Assembly (NCBI RefSeq): GCF_000687455.2
Contig: NZ_JGVW01000082.1
Location: 1-60,605, forward strand
Reading direction: 5' to 3'
DNA length: 60,605 nucleotides
Source: Burkholderia sp. lig30
GTDB lineage: Bacteria > Pseudomonadota > Gammaproteobacteria > Burkholderiales > Burkholderiaceae
Each line of letters begins with the position of its first letter. The first letter of the stretch is position 1. This document shows positions 53,561-60,605 of this stretch, one piece after another. The position numbers and the translations under genes were made by a program. The notes under the pieces were generated by a model, which saw only the letters and a program-made list of their open reading frames with translations, was not told where the DNA came from and ran no database searches.

Positions 53561-55644
53561 CGCGCCTCCATCCCAAGCGCCGTGAGCAGCGGCACAAGGT
53601 GACTTGCGTACTGCTGCCAGCGCCCCTTCGACGTCGCGTAGATCGGTTGCCGCACCTGGTTGACGCTCGCGGTGCGCACCACCCGCCGGTTGTCGTGGAA
53701 TTTCAGGCAACCGTCCTCCCACGGAAGGTCGAGGAAGTCGACCAGTCGACGCGCCTCGGCATCCAGGTCGTCCACCACCGACTCGTACCAGACTTCAATG
53801 AAGCGGTCGGCCGGCAACACCTGCCGCCAGTGCGCCATCAACGCTTCGTAGTATTGGTGAAACTCGCCCAGCTCGGTCTGTTCGTAGGTGAACCGCTGCT
53901 CGCCGGCGAATTGTTTCGTATAGCAGGACAGGCAGGTGTCGACCGGATTGCGGCGGCAATGGATGATCCGCGCGCCCGGCAGGATCAGCGGAATGAGGCC
54001 GGCGTACAGGAAATTGGCCGGCATCTTGTCGATCAGGCGCGCCCGTCCGTGCGAAAGCGGCGTGATGCGATCGAGGTAGGCGCGGCCGAGCTGCGCCGCG
54101 TCGTCGCGGGTGAGTGTGCCCGTCATGTCCGGGAAGGCCCCCGAGTTGTCGACGATCAGGCGCAGCGCCGACAGCTCGCCCGCGCCCGTGATCTGCGAGT
54201 GCGACGCCAGGATCTGTTCGACGAGCGTGGTGCCCGAGCGCGGCATCCCGACGATGAATACCGGCAGCTCCGACCGCGCGCCCGCGCCGCTCAGGCGCTC
54301 GAACAGCGCGGAATCGAAGGTTTCGGCGATGCGCCGCATCCACTGGCCCGTTGCGGCGGAATCGTAGGCGAAGGTGCCGCGCTTCAGGCGATTGGCGTCC
54401 GACAGATGCGCGAATGCGCGATCGGCATCGCCGGTATCGAGATACGCCTTGCCGAGCGCAAAGTGGGCCGAGATCCGGTCGGGCAGCGGCCGCCGTTCGC
54501 CTTCGGCGAGGAACGCCTCGAGGACCACGAAATCCTGGTCGCCCTCGAAAAACTTGCGCGCCTCGGCGCGGGCCGCAAGGATCTTCGCCGAGTCGGGGAA
54601 CACCGCCAGCGCCCGATCAAACGCAGCGAGCGCCTCTGTCTTGCGGCCCGCTTCCATCAGCATCATCGCGCACCCGACCAGCGCGTCTTCGGCCACCGAT
54701 CCGGGCAACTGCGCCGCCCGCTCGAACTCGGCCAGCGCCTCGTCGGTCTGTCCGAGCGACTGCAACACCGCCGCGAGCGTCTGATGCGCTTCAGCACTGT
54801 GCGGCGCGAGCGCCACCGCCTGGCGGGCAAAGCCGAGCGCATCGGCATTGCGTTCGAGTTGCCTGAGCGTCTTCGCGTACGCGACGAGCGCGGCCGGATG
54901 CTGCGGCGCGAACGCCTGCAGCATGTCGAGCGCGCGCAGCGCCGCTTCGTAATGGTGGCGCGAAGCCTCCACCTCGGCGAGATTCAGGTACGCGTCGACC
55001 AGTCCCGGATTGAGTTCGATTGCGCACTGCGCTTCGGCTGCCGCCGCGTCGTAGCGCCCCTGGGTCGACAGCAGGAACGCCAGGTTACTGTGTGCCTCCG
55101 CGTAGTCCGGATTGAGCGCCAGTGCCTGGCGGTAATGCGGCTCGGCCAGATCAAAGCGACCGAGCCGCCGGCAGGTGTTCGCGAGATTGTTGTGCGCATC
55201 AGCCCAGTCAGGCTGCAGCGCGATCACGCGTTCGAGGCACACGCGGCTCTCCTCGAACTTGCCCGCTTCCTGGAGCACGATGCCCAGGTTGTTCCAGCCG
55301 GCCACGAGCGTGGAATCCATCGCGACGGCACGCCGGGCGGCCTCCTCGCCTTCGGCGAGCAGGCCTTTCTGACGATACATTTCAGCGAGGTTGCTCACAT
55401 AGACGGCCGGCGCACGCGGCGCGTCACATGCCTGACGCAGATGGCTGATCGCCAGATCCAGATTGCCGTACGCATGGGCCATCAGGCCGAGCAGATGCAG
55501 CGCATCGGCCTGACCGGGCCAGACGGCCAGCACGCGCTGACACCACTGTTCAGCCTGGGCGGCCTGACCGGCATTCCAGTGAGCGTGGGCGCGCTGAAGG
55601 GCTTCGGCAATGCTCAATTGTTCGGGCGCGACGGGATTCGACAT
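53557..55644 (-). CDS. TPR-containing sulfotransferase (695 aa)
   Basis: About ten TPR units (residues 10-440; e.g. ADAHNNLANTCRRLGRFDLAEPHYRQALALNPDYAEAHSNLAFLL) are followed by a P-loop sulfotransferase domain. That domain has the 5'-phosphosulfate loop GMPRSGTTLVEQILASH (about 465-480) and the 3'-phosphate motif RIIHCRRNPVDTCLSCY. It is the tyrosylprotein/heparan-type sulfotransferase fold with a protein-binding TPR superhelix, so a protein acceptor is likely. First gene of the four-gene overlapping operon; 241 bases separate it from the autotransporter stop. Confidence 0.92.
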   Translation of the reverse strand: MSNPVAPEQLSIAEALQRAHAHWNAGQAAQAEQWCQRVLAVWPGQADALHLLGLMAHAYGNLDLAISHLRQACDAPRAPAVYVSNLAEMYRQKGLLAEGEEAARRAVAMDSTLVAGWNNLGIVLQEAGKFEESRVCLERVIALQPDWADAHNNLANTCRRLGRFDLAEPHYRQALALNPDYAEAHSNLAFLLSTQGRYDAAAAEAQCAIELNPGLVDAYLNLAEVEASRHHYEAALRALDMLQAFAPQHPAALVAYAKTLRQLERNADALGFARQAVALAPHSAEAHQTLAAVLQSLGQTDEALAEFERAAQLPGSVAEDALVGCAMMLMEAGRKTEALAAFDRALAVFPDSAKILAARAEARKFFEGDQDFVVLEAFLAEGERRPLPDRISAHFALGKAYLDTGDADRAFAHLSDANRLKRGTFAYDSAATGQWMRRIAETFDSALFERLSGAGARSELPVFIVGMPRSGTTLVEQILASHSQITGAGELSALRLIVDNSGAFPDMTGTLTRDDAAQLGRAYLDRITPLSHGRARLIDKMPANFLYAGLIPLILPGARIIHCRRNPVDTCLSCYTKQFAGEQRFTYEQTELGEFHQYYEALMAHWRQVLPADRFIEVWYESVVDDLDAEARRLVDFLDLPWEDGCLKFHDNRRVVRTASVNQVRQPIYATSKGRWQQYASHLVPLLTALGMEAR

Positions 55645-55790
55645 GGATGGTTCGAAAAGAACTGACTCGGGGACGATGGAGAAGCGAAAACGAACGGTGA
55701 GACAGGATACAGGTGTATCGGGGCAAGACAAGGTTGAAATAGCGGGCACCCGCACATGCCCTTGAACGTGCGGCGGGTGCATTCCCCTAT

Positions 55791-55885
55791 CGGCATGCGG
55801 GCGACCGGGTGGCGGTTGCCCGCCACCCGAGGCCCCGGCGGCAGACGCGCCCGCGCGCGCCTGCCGGCACGTCGGCGCGGCTCGG
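55791..55885 (-). repeat. Autotransporter 3'-UTR repeat with hairpin (copy A)
   Basis: Sequence after the autotransporter stop that is repeated in diverged form at 60432-60525: both share CGGCATGCGGGCGACCGGGT and a hairpin. Here the stem is GGGTGGCGG/CCGCCACCC (55808-55829, loop TTGC). In the other copy the stem keeps pairing through compensating changes. It is a candidate terminator shared by two paralogous genes. Confidence 0.75.
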
Positions 55886-58597
55886 TCAGAACGCTTGCCG
55901 CAAACGCAGGCTACCGGTCTGCGACACGAAGCGCGGCGCCGCCTGCAGTTCGTAGCGGGCCGTCACGGTCAGGTTGTTCGCCCGCAGCAGCGTCACGCCC
56001 AGCGATACATCGGCCAGATCCGACACCGGCGCCGGTCCCACGGTCGTGAACGCCGTCGCCCCCATCGGGTCGGCCGCGAAACTTGCACCGGTGACCGTCT
56101 GCGTATGGTCGTATTCGTGAATCCACTTCAGCTGAAGATCCGGAACGATCACACCGTACTTCGTCTCGAAGCCGCGCTCGAGCCTCGCACCGAAGGCACT
56201 GCGCACCGAAGTGCTGTGCGTGGCACCCACCGACAGCGCCGCGCCGTTGCCGCCGCTCTCCGTATACCCGTTTTCGTGCTGGTAGCTGTATGTCAGGCTC
56301 GCCAGCGGCGTCACGGTCAGCCCCGCAACCGCCAACGGCCACCCGCCTTCCACGCTTGCCACGTATTGCTGGCCGCTGAACTGGCCATTGGCCACGCCCG
56401 AGAAACCCGTGAAATCGATCTGGCGCGTCGTGTCGAAGCGCTGCTGCACCACCCCGCCGCTCAGGTTCACATACCACGACGCGCCGAGGTAGTTCGCGTA
56501 GCCGATCAGGCCGTAGCCATTCACGCGGGTCGAGTCGCCCGCGCTGTTCTCCGTGCCGCTGATCAGCGTGTTGCTGTAGCTGAACACGCCCCCTGCGCGC
56601 CAGTGGTCATTGACCTGCCGGTCGACGCCGAACAGCAGCCCCCCATAGTTGGCGCTGTAGCCGTCGACCTGGTCGACCGCGCCCTGCCCGGCGTGCCCGC
56701 CGAACGCCCGGCCCCAGACGCCCCACCGCGGCGCGCCCTCGCCGGTCGCCACCCCCGATTGCGCCGACCCGTCACCGTCGGCCTGTGCCAGATGCAGGCT
56801 GTTCGCATGTGCAGCGACCACCGAGAGTACGTCGAAGGTCGTCGCCGCCGCCGCCCGTGCGCCGGCCGCCGAACGCGACGGCGCAAGCTGCGCACCGACG
56901 CGGTTGGCCTCGGCAGTGGAACCATGGGCGTTCACCGCGATCACCGCGTTCTGCAGGTTCATCAGCCCGACGTTCAAGCCGGTGTAGTTATTCAGCCCCC
57001 CGAGCGCCGCCTTCGAGTTCGGCGCCGTCGCGAGCGTCGGCCCGCTCGGCGTGGCAGAACAGCTGCCCAGACACACCACCAGATCGCTGTGACCGCCGAC
57101 GCTGACGTTCTGCCCGATGATCGAGCCGCTGTAGCCGGTGGCCGAATAGTGCAGGCTGCCCTCGTTATACGAACCGGTCCCCGCCGCATCGACCACGATG
57201 AAGCGCTGGCCAGCCGCGAACGCATACCCCCGGCTCGCCAGGCTGACCGACGAGCCCGCGGCAACGGTGGCGTTGCCCGTCACCACCAGGCGCCCATAGC
57301 CGCGGTCCGCGGTCAGCGTGCCGGTTGTCACCGCACCCGAATTAACGCCAATCAGCAGCGTCGCGGCCTCACCCTGGCTGTAGTTGCCGGTGATCGTCAT
57401 CGGTGCATTGACCTGCAGCGTCGCGCCCGTGTTGTTCACGCTGTGGCTGCCGACGTTGATGTTGTCATTCAGCAGCAGGTTGCCCGAACCGAATACCACA
57501 TTCGAATTCGTATTGGCGATGGAGCCGATCACGCCGCCATAGCCGGTCAGCGTGCCGAAAGTCGTACCCGTGCCGCCGTTGATGGTCAGGTCGTTCGATG
57601 AATCGTTCTTGATGTTGCCCGCGATCACGCCGGCATTCGTGACCGGTCCAATGAAGCCCCCTCCGCTGTTATAGATCGCATCGCCACTGCTACTGATTGT
57701 CCCGCTGTTGATCAGGGTTCCGATGGTTCCAGAGTTGTCGATACCGAACTTGTAACCGCTAATCGTGCCACCACTCTCGTTTGACAGTGTGCCAATTGAG
57801 CTGTTGCTCTCATTGTCGATGCCGGTCGTCTCCCCGAAGATCAGACCGCTATTCTTCAAAGTGCCAATTGAGCCGTTTAAGAAGTTGGCGATACCGACGA
57901 TGTCACCGCTAATCGTGCCGCCACTCTCGTTTGACAACGTGCCAATTGAGCCGCCGACCTCATTGCTGATGCCGCCCTGCAGCGCGTGAATCAGACCACT
58001 ATTCGTCAACGTGCCAATTGAGCCGTTGTAGTTACGGATGCCGGCGTAAGTACCGCCAGAAATCGTGCCGCCATTTCCGTTTGACAGCGCCCCGATCGTG
58101 CCATCGTTGTAGATGCTCATGGTCAGCCCGGAAATCAGACCGCTGTTCGTCAGCGCGCCGATCGTGCCACCGTTTTCGTTGTAGATGCCGGCGCCAAGAC
58201 CGGGGTCATTCACGCGACCGTCGCCATTTGACTGCGTGGCGGCAATCGTGCCGCCATTCTCGTTTGACAGCGTGCCGATCGTGCCGAGGTTGAAAATACC
58301 ATAGCCGGAGACCGAGCCACTGACGGCCAGGTTGCTGCCGTCCCACGCCCATACGCCGCTGTTGCTTTGAGACGTACCGACCGTGACGGAAGTCCCATCA
58401 ATGTCGGTGCCCACCTGGGCCATCGCCGCATGCGACATCGTCGCAAGCGATGCCGCCACGGCCAGCACTTTCGCATTCGCGCGGGCACGCTTGCGCTGCG
58501 TGCCTGCAGACTTGCGCCCTTGGGCGCACGCGAGTTCCGACACCACCTGGAACATCCCCAGGCTCGAACTCCACACAATGCGATATACCTGATTCAA
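55886..58597 (-). CDS. Type V autotransporter adhesin (903 aa)
   Basis: Secreted surface protein. The N-terminus has an extended signal peptide region (NQVYRIVWSSSLGMFQVVSELACAQGRKS) and signal (VLAVAASLATMSHAAMAQ). A Gly/Asn/Ser-rich beta-helix passenger has repeats such as IGTLSNESGGTISG and IGTLTNSGLI (about residues 80-330). The region VVCLGSCSATPSG contains a Cys pair. The C-terminal autotransporter beta-barrel (about 630-903, WGVWGRAFGGHAGQ onwards) ends in Phe. The start is TTG 58595-58597 with GGAG 8 nt upstream. Directly upstream of the sulfotransferase operon on the same strand. Confidence 0.92.
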   Translation of the reverse strand: MNQVYRIVWSSSLGMFQVVSELACAQGRKSAGTQRKRARANAKVLAVAASLATMSHAAMAQVGTDIDGTSVTVGTSQSNSGVWAWDGSNLAVSGSVSGYGIFNLGTIGTLSNENGGTIAATQSNGDGRVNDPGLGAGIYNENGGTIGALTNSGLISGLTMSIYNDGTIGALSNGNGGTISGGTYAGIRNYNGSIGTLTNSGLIHALQGGISNEVGGSIGTLSNESGGTISGDIVGIANFLNGSIGTLKNSGLIFGETTGIDNESNSSIGTLSNESGGTISGYKFGIDNSGTIGTLINSGTISSSGDAIYNSGGGFIGPVTNAGVIAGNIKNDSSNDLTINGGTGTTFGTLTGYGGVIGSIANTNSNVVFGSGNLLLNDNINVGSHSVNNTGATLQVNAPMTITGNYSQGEAATLLIGVNSGAVTTGTLTADRGYGRLVVTGNATVAAGSSVSLASRGYAFAAGQRFIVVDAAGTGSYNEGSLHYSATGYSGSIIGQNVSVGGHSDLVVCLGSCSATPSGPTLATAPNSKAALGGLNNYTGLNVGLMNLQNAVIAVNAHGSTAEANRVGAQLAPSRSAAGARAAAATTFDVLSVVAAHANSLHLAQADGDGSAQSGVATGEGAPRWGVWGRAFGGHAGQGAVDQVDGYSANYGGLLFGVDRQVNDHWRAGGVFSYSNTLISGTENSAGDSTRVNGYGLIGYANYLGASWYVNLSGGVVQQRFDTTRQIDFTGFSGVANGQFSGQQYVASVEGGWPLAVAGLTVTPLASLTYSYQHENGYTESGGNGAALSVGATHSTSVRSAFGARLERGFETKYGVIVPDLQLKWIHEYDHTQTVTGASFAADPMGATAFTTVGPAPVSDLADVSLGVTLLRANNLTVTARYELQAAPRFVSQTGSLRLRQAF
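57607..58357 (-). repeat. Passenger-domain repeats of the autotransporter
   Basis: In-frame DNA repeats encoding alternating IGTLSNESGGTISG and IGTLxNSGLI turns of the beta-helix. The core GTGCCAATTGAG (forward strand) recurs at 57789, 57861, 57939 and 58011, i.e. 72, 78 and 72 bases apart, a 150-bp double unit (24 + 26 residues). Such repeats allow length change by slippage or recombination. Confidence 0.85.
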
Positions 58598-59156
58598 TCA
58601 GTTTCTCCGTTTTGCTTCGCTTAGCGACATGAAATAAGCGCCCCTCAAACAGGTCCGTAGCCGAGGTACAGCAGGCGCAGGGCACCAGCGGGGTGTAGGT
58701 GAAGTACGCGATGGCGTAGGCTGTCAGTACGCGAGCGACCGACACCGGTCCGCTGCGCTGACACTAGAGGCAGTCGTGCGAAAATTGCGCGCGCAACACA
58801 TGCGGGTGTCTCCATCAGTCGCGCCAGCGATGGAATCTATCGAAACGCGCGGCGGAAAAGCTGACAAATCCTGACATGTCAGCCTGAAAACGCAGCGACG
58901 ATTTTCAAATCCATTACATCCCGGGATCATGTCGTCTTTTCGACGGCATGGCAGCGCCTTGCGCGTTGCTCGATCCGCCGCTGACCGGCCTCTCCGGAAA
59001 ATCGAATGCGCCGCCCTTGATCGCGTCGACCACCGCGCGCACGTCCGAATGCGCCGATTTATCGCCTGGGCTGATGCATGCTCAACAGAGATTCCCTTTT
59101 ACTACTACCCGCGCTCCCTGAACCCCTGGCTTGCGATTCCGACGACACCCCGGATC
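58598..59156. other. Intergenic region upstream of the autotransporter
   Basis: 559 bases between the fliG-like stop and the autotransporter start. No convincing gene. It should carry the autotransporter promoter on - strand and includes a perfect palindrome CTGACATGTCAG (58871-58882) with a related half GCTGACA just 5' of it, a candidate regulator site. Confidence 0.5.
58871..58882. promoter_or_regulatory. Perfect 12-bp palindrome, possible operator
   Basis: CTGACATGTCAG, 274 bases upstream of the autotransporter start codon; neighbouring CTGACA (58861-58866) gives a third half-site. The regulator is unknown. Confidence 0.4.
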
Positions 59157-60155
59157 TCACGAAACGTAGGCGTCTTCGGGGCGCTTCCCGATGACAATTT
59201 GCCCTTCTTCGGCGAGCTTGCGGACAACCTGCAAAATTTCCCGCTGCTTTTCCTCGACCTCGGAGACACGCACCGGGCCCATTGCATTGATGTCCTCGAC
59301 GAACAGCTCGGCGGAACGCTTCGACATGTTGCCGACGAACTTCTGCCGCAACTGGGCATCGGCCCCCTTGATCGCAACGATCAGCGTCTGCGCGTCGATT
59401 TCCTTCATCAGCAACTGGATCGCCGCGTTGTCGAGATCCTGCAGATTGTCGAACGTGAACATCTTGTCGAGAATCTCTTGCGCGAGATCCGAGTCGTACT
59501 CGCGCACGTTGTCCAGTACGCTCTGCTCGAACGCGCTCTGCATGAAGTTGATGATTTCCGCGGCCGCGCCGGCGCCGCCGATCGGGCTGCGCCTGATGGT
59601 GTCGCCGCCGGACAGCAGGTCTCTCAGCACGTCATCGAGCTCTCTCAGCGCGATCGGCTGGATGCCGTCGAGCGTCGCGATACGCAGCAGCACGTCGTTG
59701 CGCAGGCGCTCCGGAAAGCTCGACACGACTTCGCACGCCTGATCCGCATCGAGGTGCACCAGCACCGTCGCAATGATCTGCGGATGCTCCTTTTTCACCA
59801 GTTCCGCCACCGACGCCGCATCCAGCCACTTCAGGCCTTCGATGCCGGTTGTCTCGCTTCCGCCCAGAATGCGCTCGAGGACCTGACCGGCCTTGTCTTC
59901 GCCAAGCGCCGAGGTCAGCACGGAGCGCAGGTAGTCGTCCGAGTCGAGGGCGAAGGCGGTCTGGCTCTCCGAATCGCGGACGAACATTTCGAGCGTCTCA
60001 CTCACCTGCTCGCGCGTCAGGTTCTTCAACGCCGCCATCGCGGCGCCGACCTTCTGAACCTCGCGCGGCCCCAGAAACTTGAATATCTCGGCGGCATGCT
60101 CCTGGCCCAGGGCCATCAGCAGGATCGCGCTACTCTTGATGCCTTCAGCGTTCAC
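59157..60155 (-). CDS. fliG: Flagellar motor switch protein FliG paralogue (332 aa)
   Basis: Complete FliG: an N-terminal FliF-binding domain (SSAILLMALGQEHAAEIFKFLGPREVQKVGAAMA), the middle domain with EHPQIIATVLVHLDADQA, the Gly-Gly hinge, and the C-terminal torque domain with charged residues (SDLAQEILDKMFTFDNLQDLDNAAIQLLMKEID; QKFVGNMSKRSAELFVEDI). It lacks the fliF/fliH neighbours that normally flank fliG. It differs from the Burkholderia housekeeping FliG as I remember it (e.g. ALGQEHAAEIFKFLGPRE versus SIGEEEAAQVFKFLAPRE). The start is GTG at 60155 with no clear ribosome site. Confidence 0.93.
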   Translation of the reverse strand: MNAEGIKSSAILLMALGQEHAAEIFKFLGPREVQKVGAAMAALKNLTREQVSETLEMFVRDSESQTAFALDSDDYLRSVLTSALGEDKAGQVLERILGGSETTGIEGLKWLDAASVAELVKKEHPQIIATVLVHLDADQACEVVSSFPERLRNDVLLRIATLDGIQPIALRELDDVLRDLLSGGDTIRRSPIGGAGAAAEIINFMQSAFEQSVLDNVREYDSDLAQEILDKMFTFDNLQDLDNAAIQLLMKEIDAQTLIVAIKGADAQLRQKFVGNMSKRSAELFVEDINAMGPVRVSEVEEKQREILQVVRKLAEEGQIVIGKRPEDAYVS

Positions 60156-60525
60156 AGGAAATCCAGGTCTTGATAAGGGCCGTGACCAGATCGCTTTCAG
60201 TATTCATGTCCGGCTGCGCAAAGAACGGCGCTCCCGGCCGCACGCGAAATGCCTTCGGCCACACACGAACGTTGCTTGGAGAGGGTTTCACAAAGACTGC
60301 CGAGTCCGTTGCAAGGTGTTCCAGAAACGCGTGCCGCAGCCGAGTTTGAGGAACGCTTCGTGAACGTCGGCACGCCGCTCGAAGCAGATATAGAGACGCC
60401 GGAAGCGGTGCAGCAATCCCCGCCCTCCCGCCGGCATGCGGGCGACCGGGTGGCGGTTGTCTGCCGCCCGGTGCCCCGTCGACAAGCGGGCCGCGCGCGC
60501 CCGCGGGCACGTCGGCCCGGCTCGG
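60156..60525. other. Intergenic region between second autotransporter and fliG-like gene
   Basis: 370 bases. The right-hand end (60432-60525) is the repeated autotransporter 3'-UTR with its hairpin. The remaining sequence has no recognisable gene and should hold the fliG-like gene's promoter. Confidence 0.5.
60432..60525 (-). repeat. Autotransporter 3'-UTR repeat with hairpin (copy B)
   Basis: Second copy of the block at 55791-55885, starting CGGCATGCGGGCGACCGGGT. The hairpin GGGTGGCGG / CTGCCGCCC (about 60449-60470) keeps its pairing with wobble changes, arguing that the structure is selected. Confidence 0.75.
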
Positions 60526-60605
60526 TCAGAACGCTTGCCGCAAACGCAGGCTACCGGTCTGCGACACGAAGCGCGGCGCCGCCTGCAGTTCGTAGCGGGC
60601 CGTCA
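60526..60605 (-). CDS. Second autotransporter, extreme C-terminus (partial)
   Basis: The last 26 codons plus stop of a paralogous autotransporter that continues beyond the window. All 80 bases are identical to 55886-55965, encoding TARYELQAAPRFVSQTG then SLRLRQAF. Total identity at synonymous sites points to recent duplication or gene conversion of the barrel end. Confidence 0.9.
   Translation of the reverse strand, partial: TARYELQAAPRFVSQTGSLRLRQAF

Noticed and set aside
57607..58357. Regularly spaced repeats that might be a CRISPR array
   Set aside because: Repeats are in frame within the autotransporter, the intervening sequence is also repeated, and no cas genes are present.

Overview
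The window is high-GC proteobacterial chromosome that looks like Burkholderia, most likely the B. cepacia complex. The evidence is about two-thirds GC with strong GC3 bias, a cobNST-type aerobic cobalamin cluster, a prkA/yeaH/spoVR operon, a complete sbp-cysTWA-cysB sulfate locus, nodIJ, and a lexA gene with E. coli-type SOS boxes. The genus call rests on recognised protein sequences and gene order, not on a database search. I see no rRNA or tRNA gene, CRISPR array, transposase or replication origin.

Layout. (1) 1-9.4 kb is the first half of a cobalamin cluster. A 3' piece of cobJ and a tiny His/Lys-rich secreted protein lie on +. On - there is an operon nicT-cobW-cobN-chlI/D behind a cobalamin riboswitch. 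The chelatase gene carries a -1 programmed-frameshift signal (A AAA AAA, 6-nt spacer holding the zero-frame TGA, then a nested GC-rich hairpin), so one gene can give both the small AAA+ subunit and the AAA+/VWA medium subunit. (2) 9.5-16.7 kb interrupts the cobalamin genes: a chemoreceptor, a low-GC two-gene cassette (PrnA-like tryptophan halogenase plus LysE-type exporter), about 1.2 kb of AT-rich non-coding DNA, and a DUF3857/transglutaminase exported protein. (3) 16.9-19.2 kb resumes cobalamin synthesis (cobE-like, cobO, cobB). (4) 19.3-26.3 kb holds an M20 amidohydrolase, an M23 peptidase, a polar amino-acid ABC importer lacking its ATPase, and a KgtP-like symporter. (5) 26.5-31.6 kb is prkA-yeaH-spoVR. 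(6) 32-36.6 kb holds a chemoreceptor with a CheR/CheB-tethering tail (DDWETF), a LacI-family regulator, and an orphan sugar-binding protein preceded by a perfect LacI-type palindrome. (7) 36.8-42 kb is the sulfate uptake operon with cysB. (8) 42.1-50.8 kb holds lexA with two SOS boxes and a small downstream gene, DUF2939, a universal stress protein, nodIJ, a selU-permease operon, and an aldo/keto reductase. (9) 50.9-60.6 kb is an autotransporter adhesin (ESPR leader, 150-bp passenger repeats). It is followed on the same strand by four overlapping genes: a TPR-sulfotransferase, a TPR-glycosyltransferase-like protein, a lipoprotein hydrolase and APS kinase (cysC). An isolated fliG paralogue and the 3' end of a second autotransporter with an identical tail complete the window.

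How the genes work together. The riboswitch should shut off cobalt import, metallochaperone and cobalt insertion when B12 is plentiful, while the + strand genes carry out later steps (adenosylation, a,c-amidation). The sulfate locus and cysC are linked in theme: sulfate is imported by CysTWA/Sbp, and CysC would make PAPS, the donor for the TPR-sulfotransferase encoded in the same operon. The strongest candidates for under-described biology are this autotransporter-linked sulfation/glycosylation cassette, the frameshift-encoded chelatase subunits, and the orphan halogenase-exporter pair.
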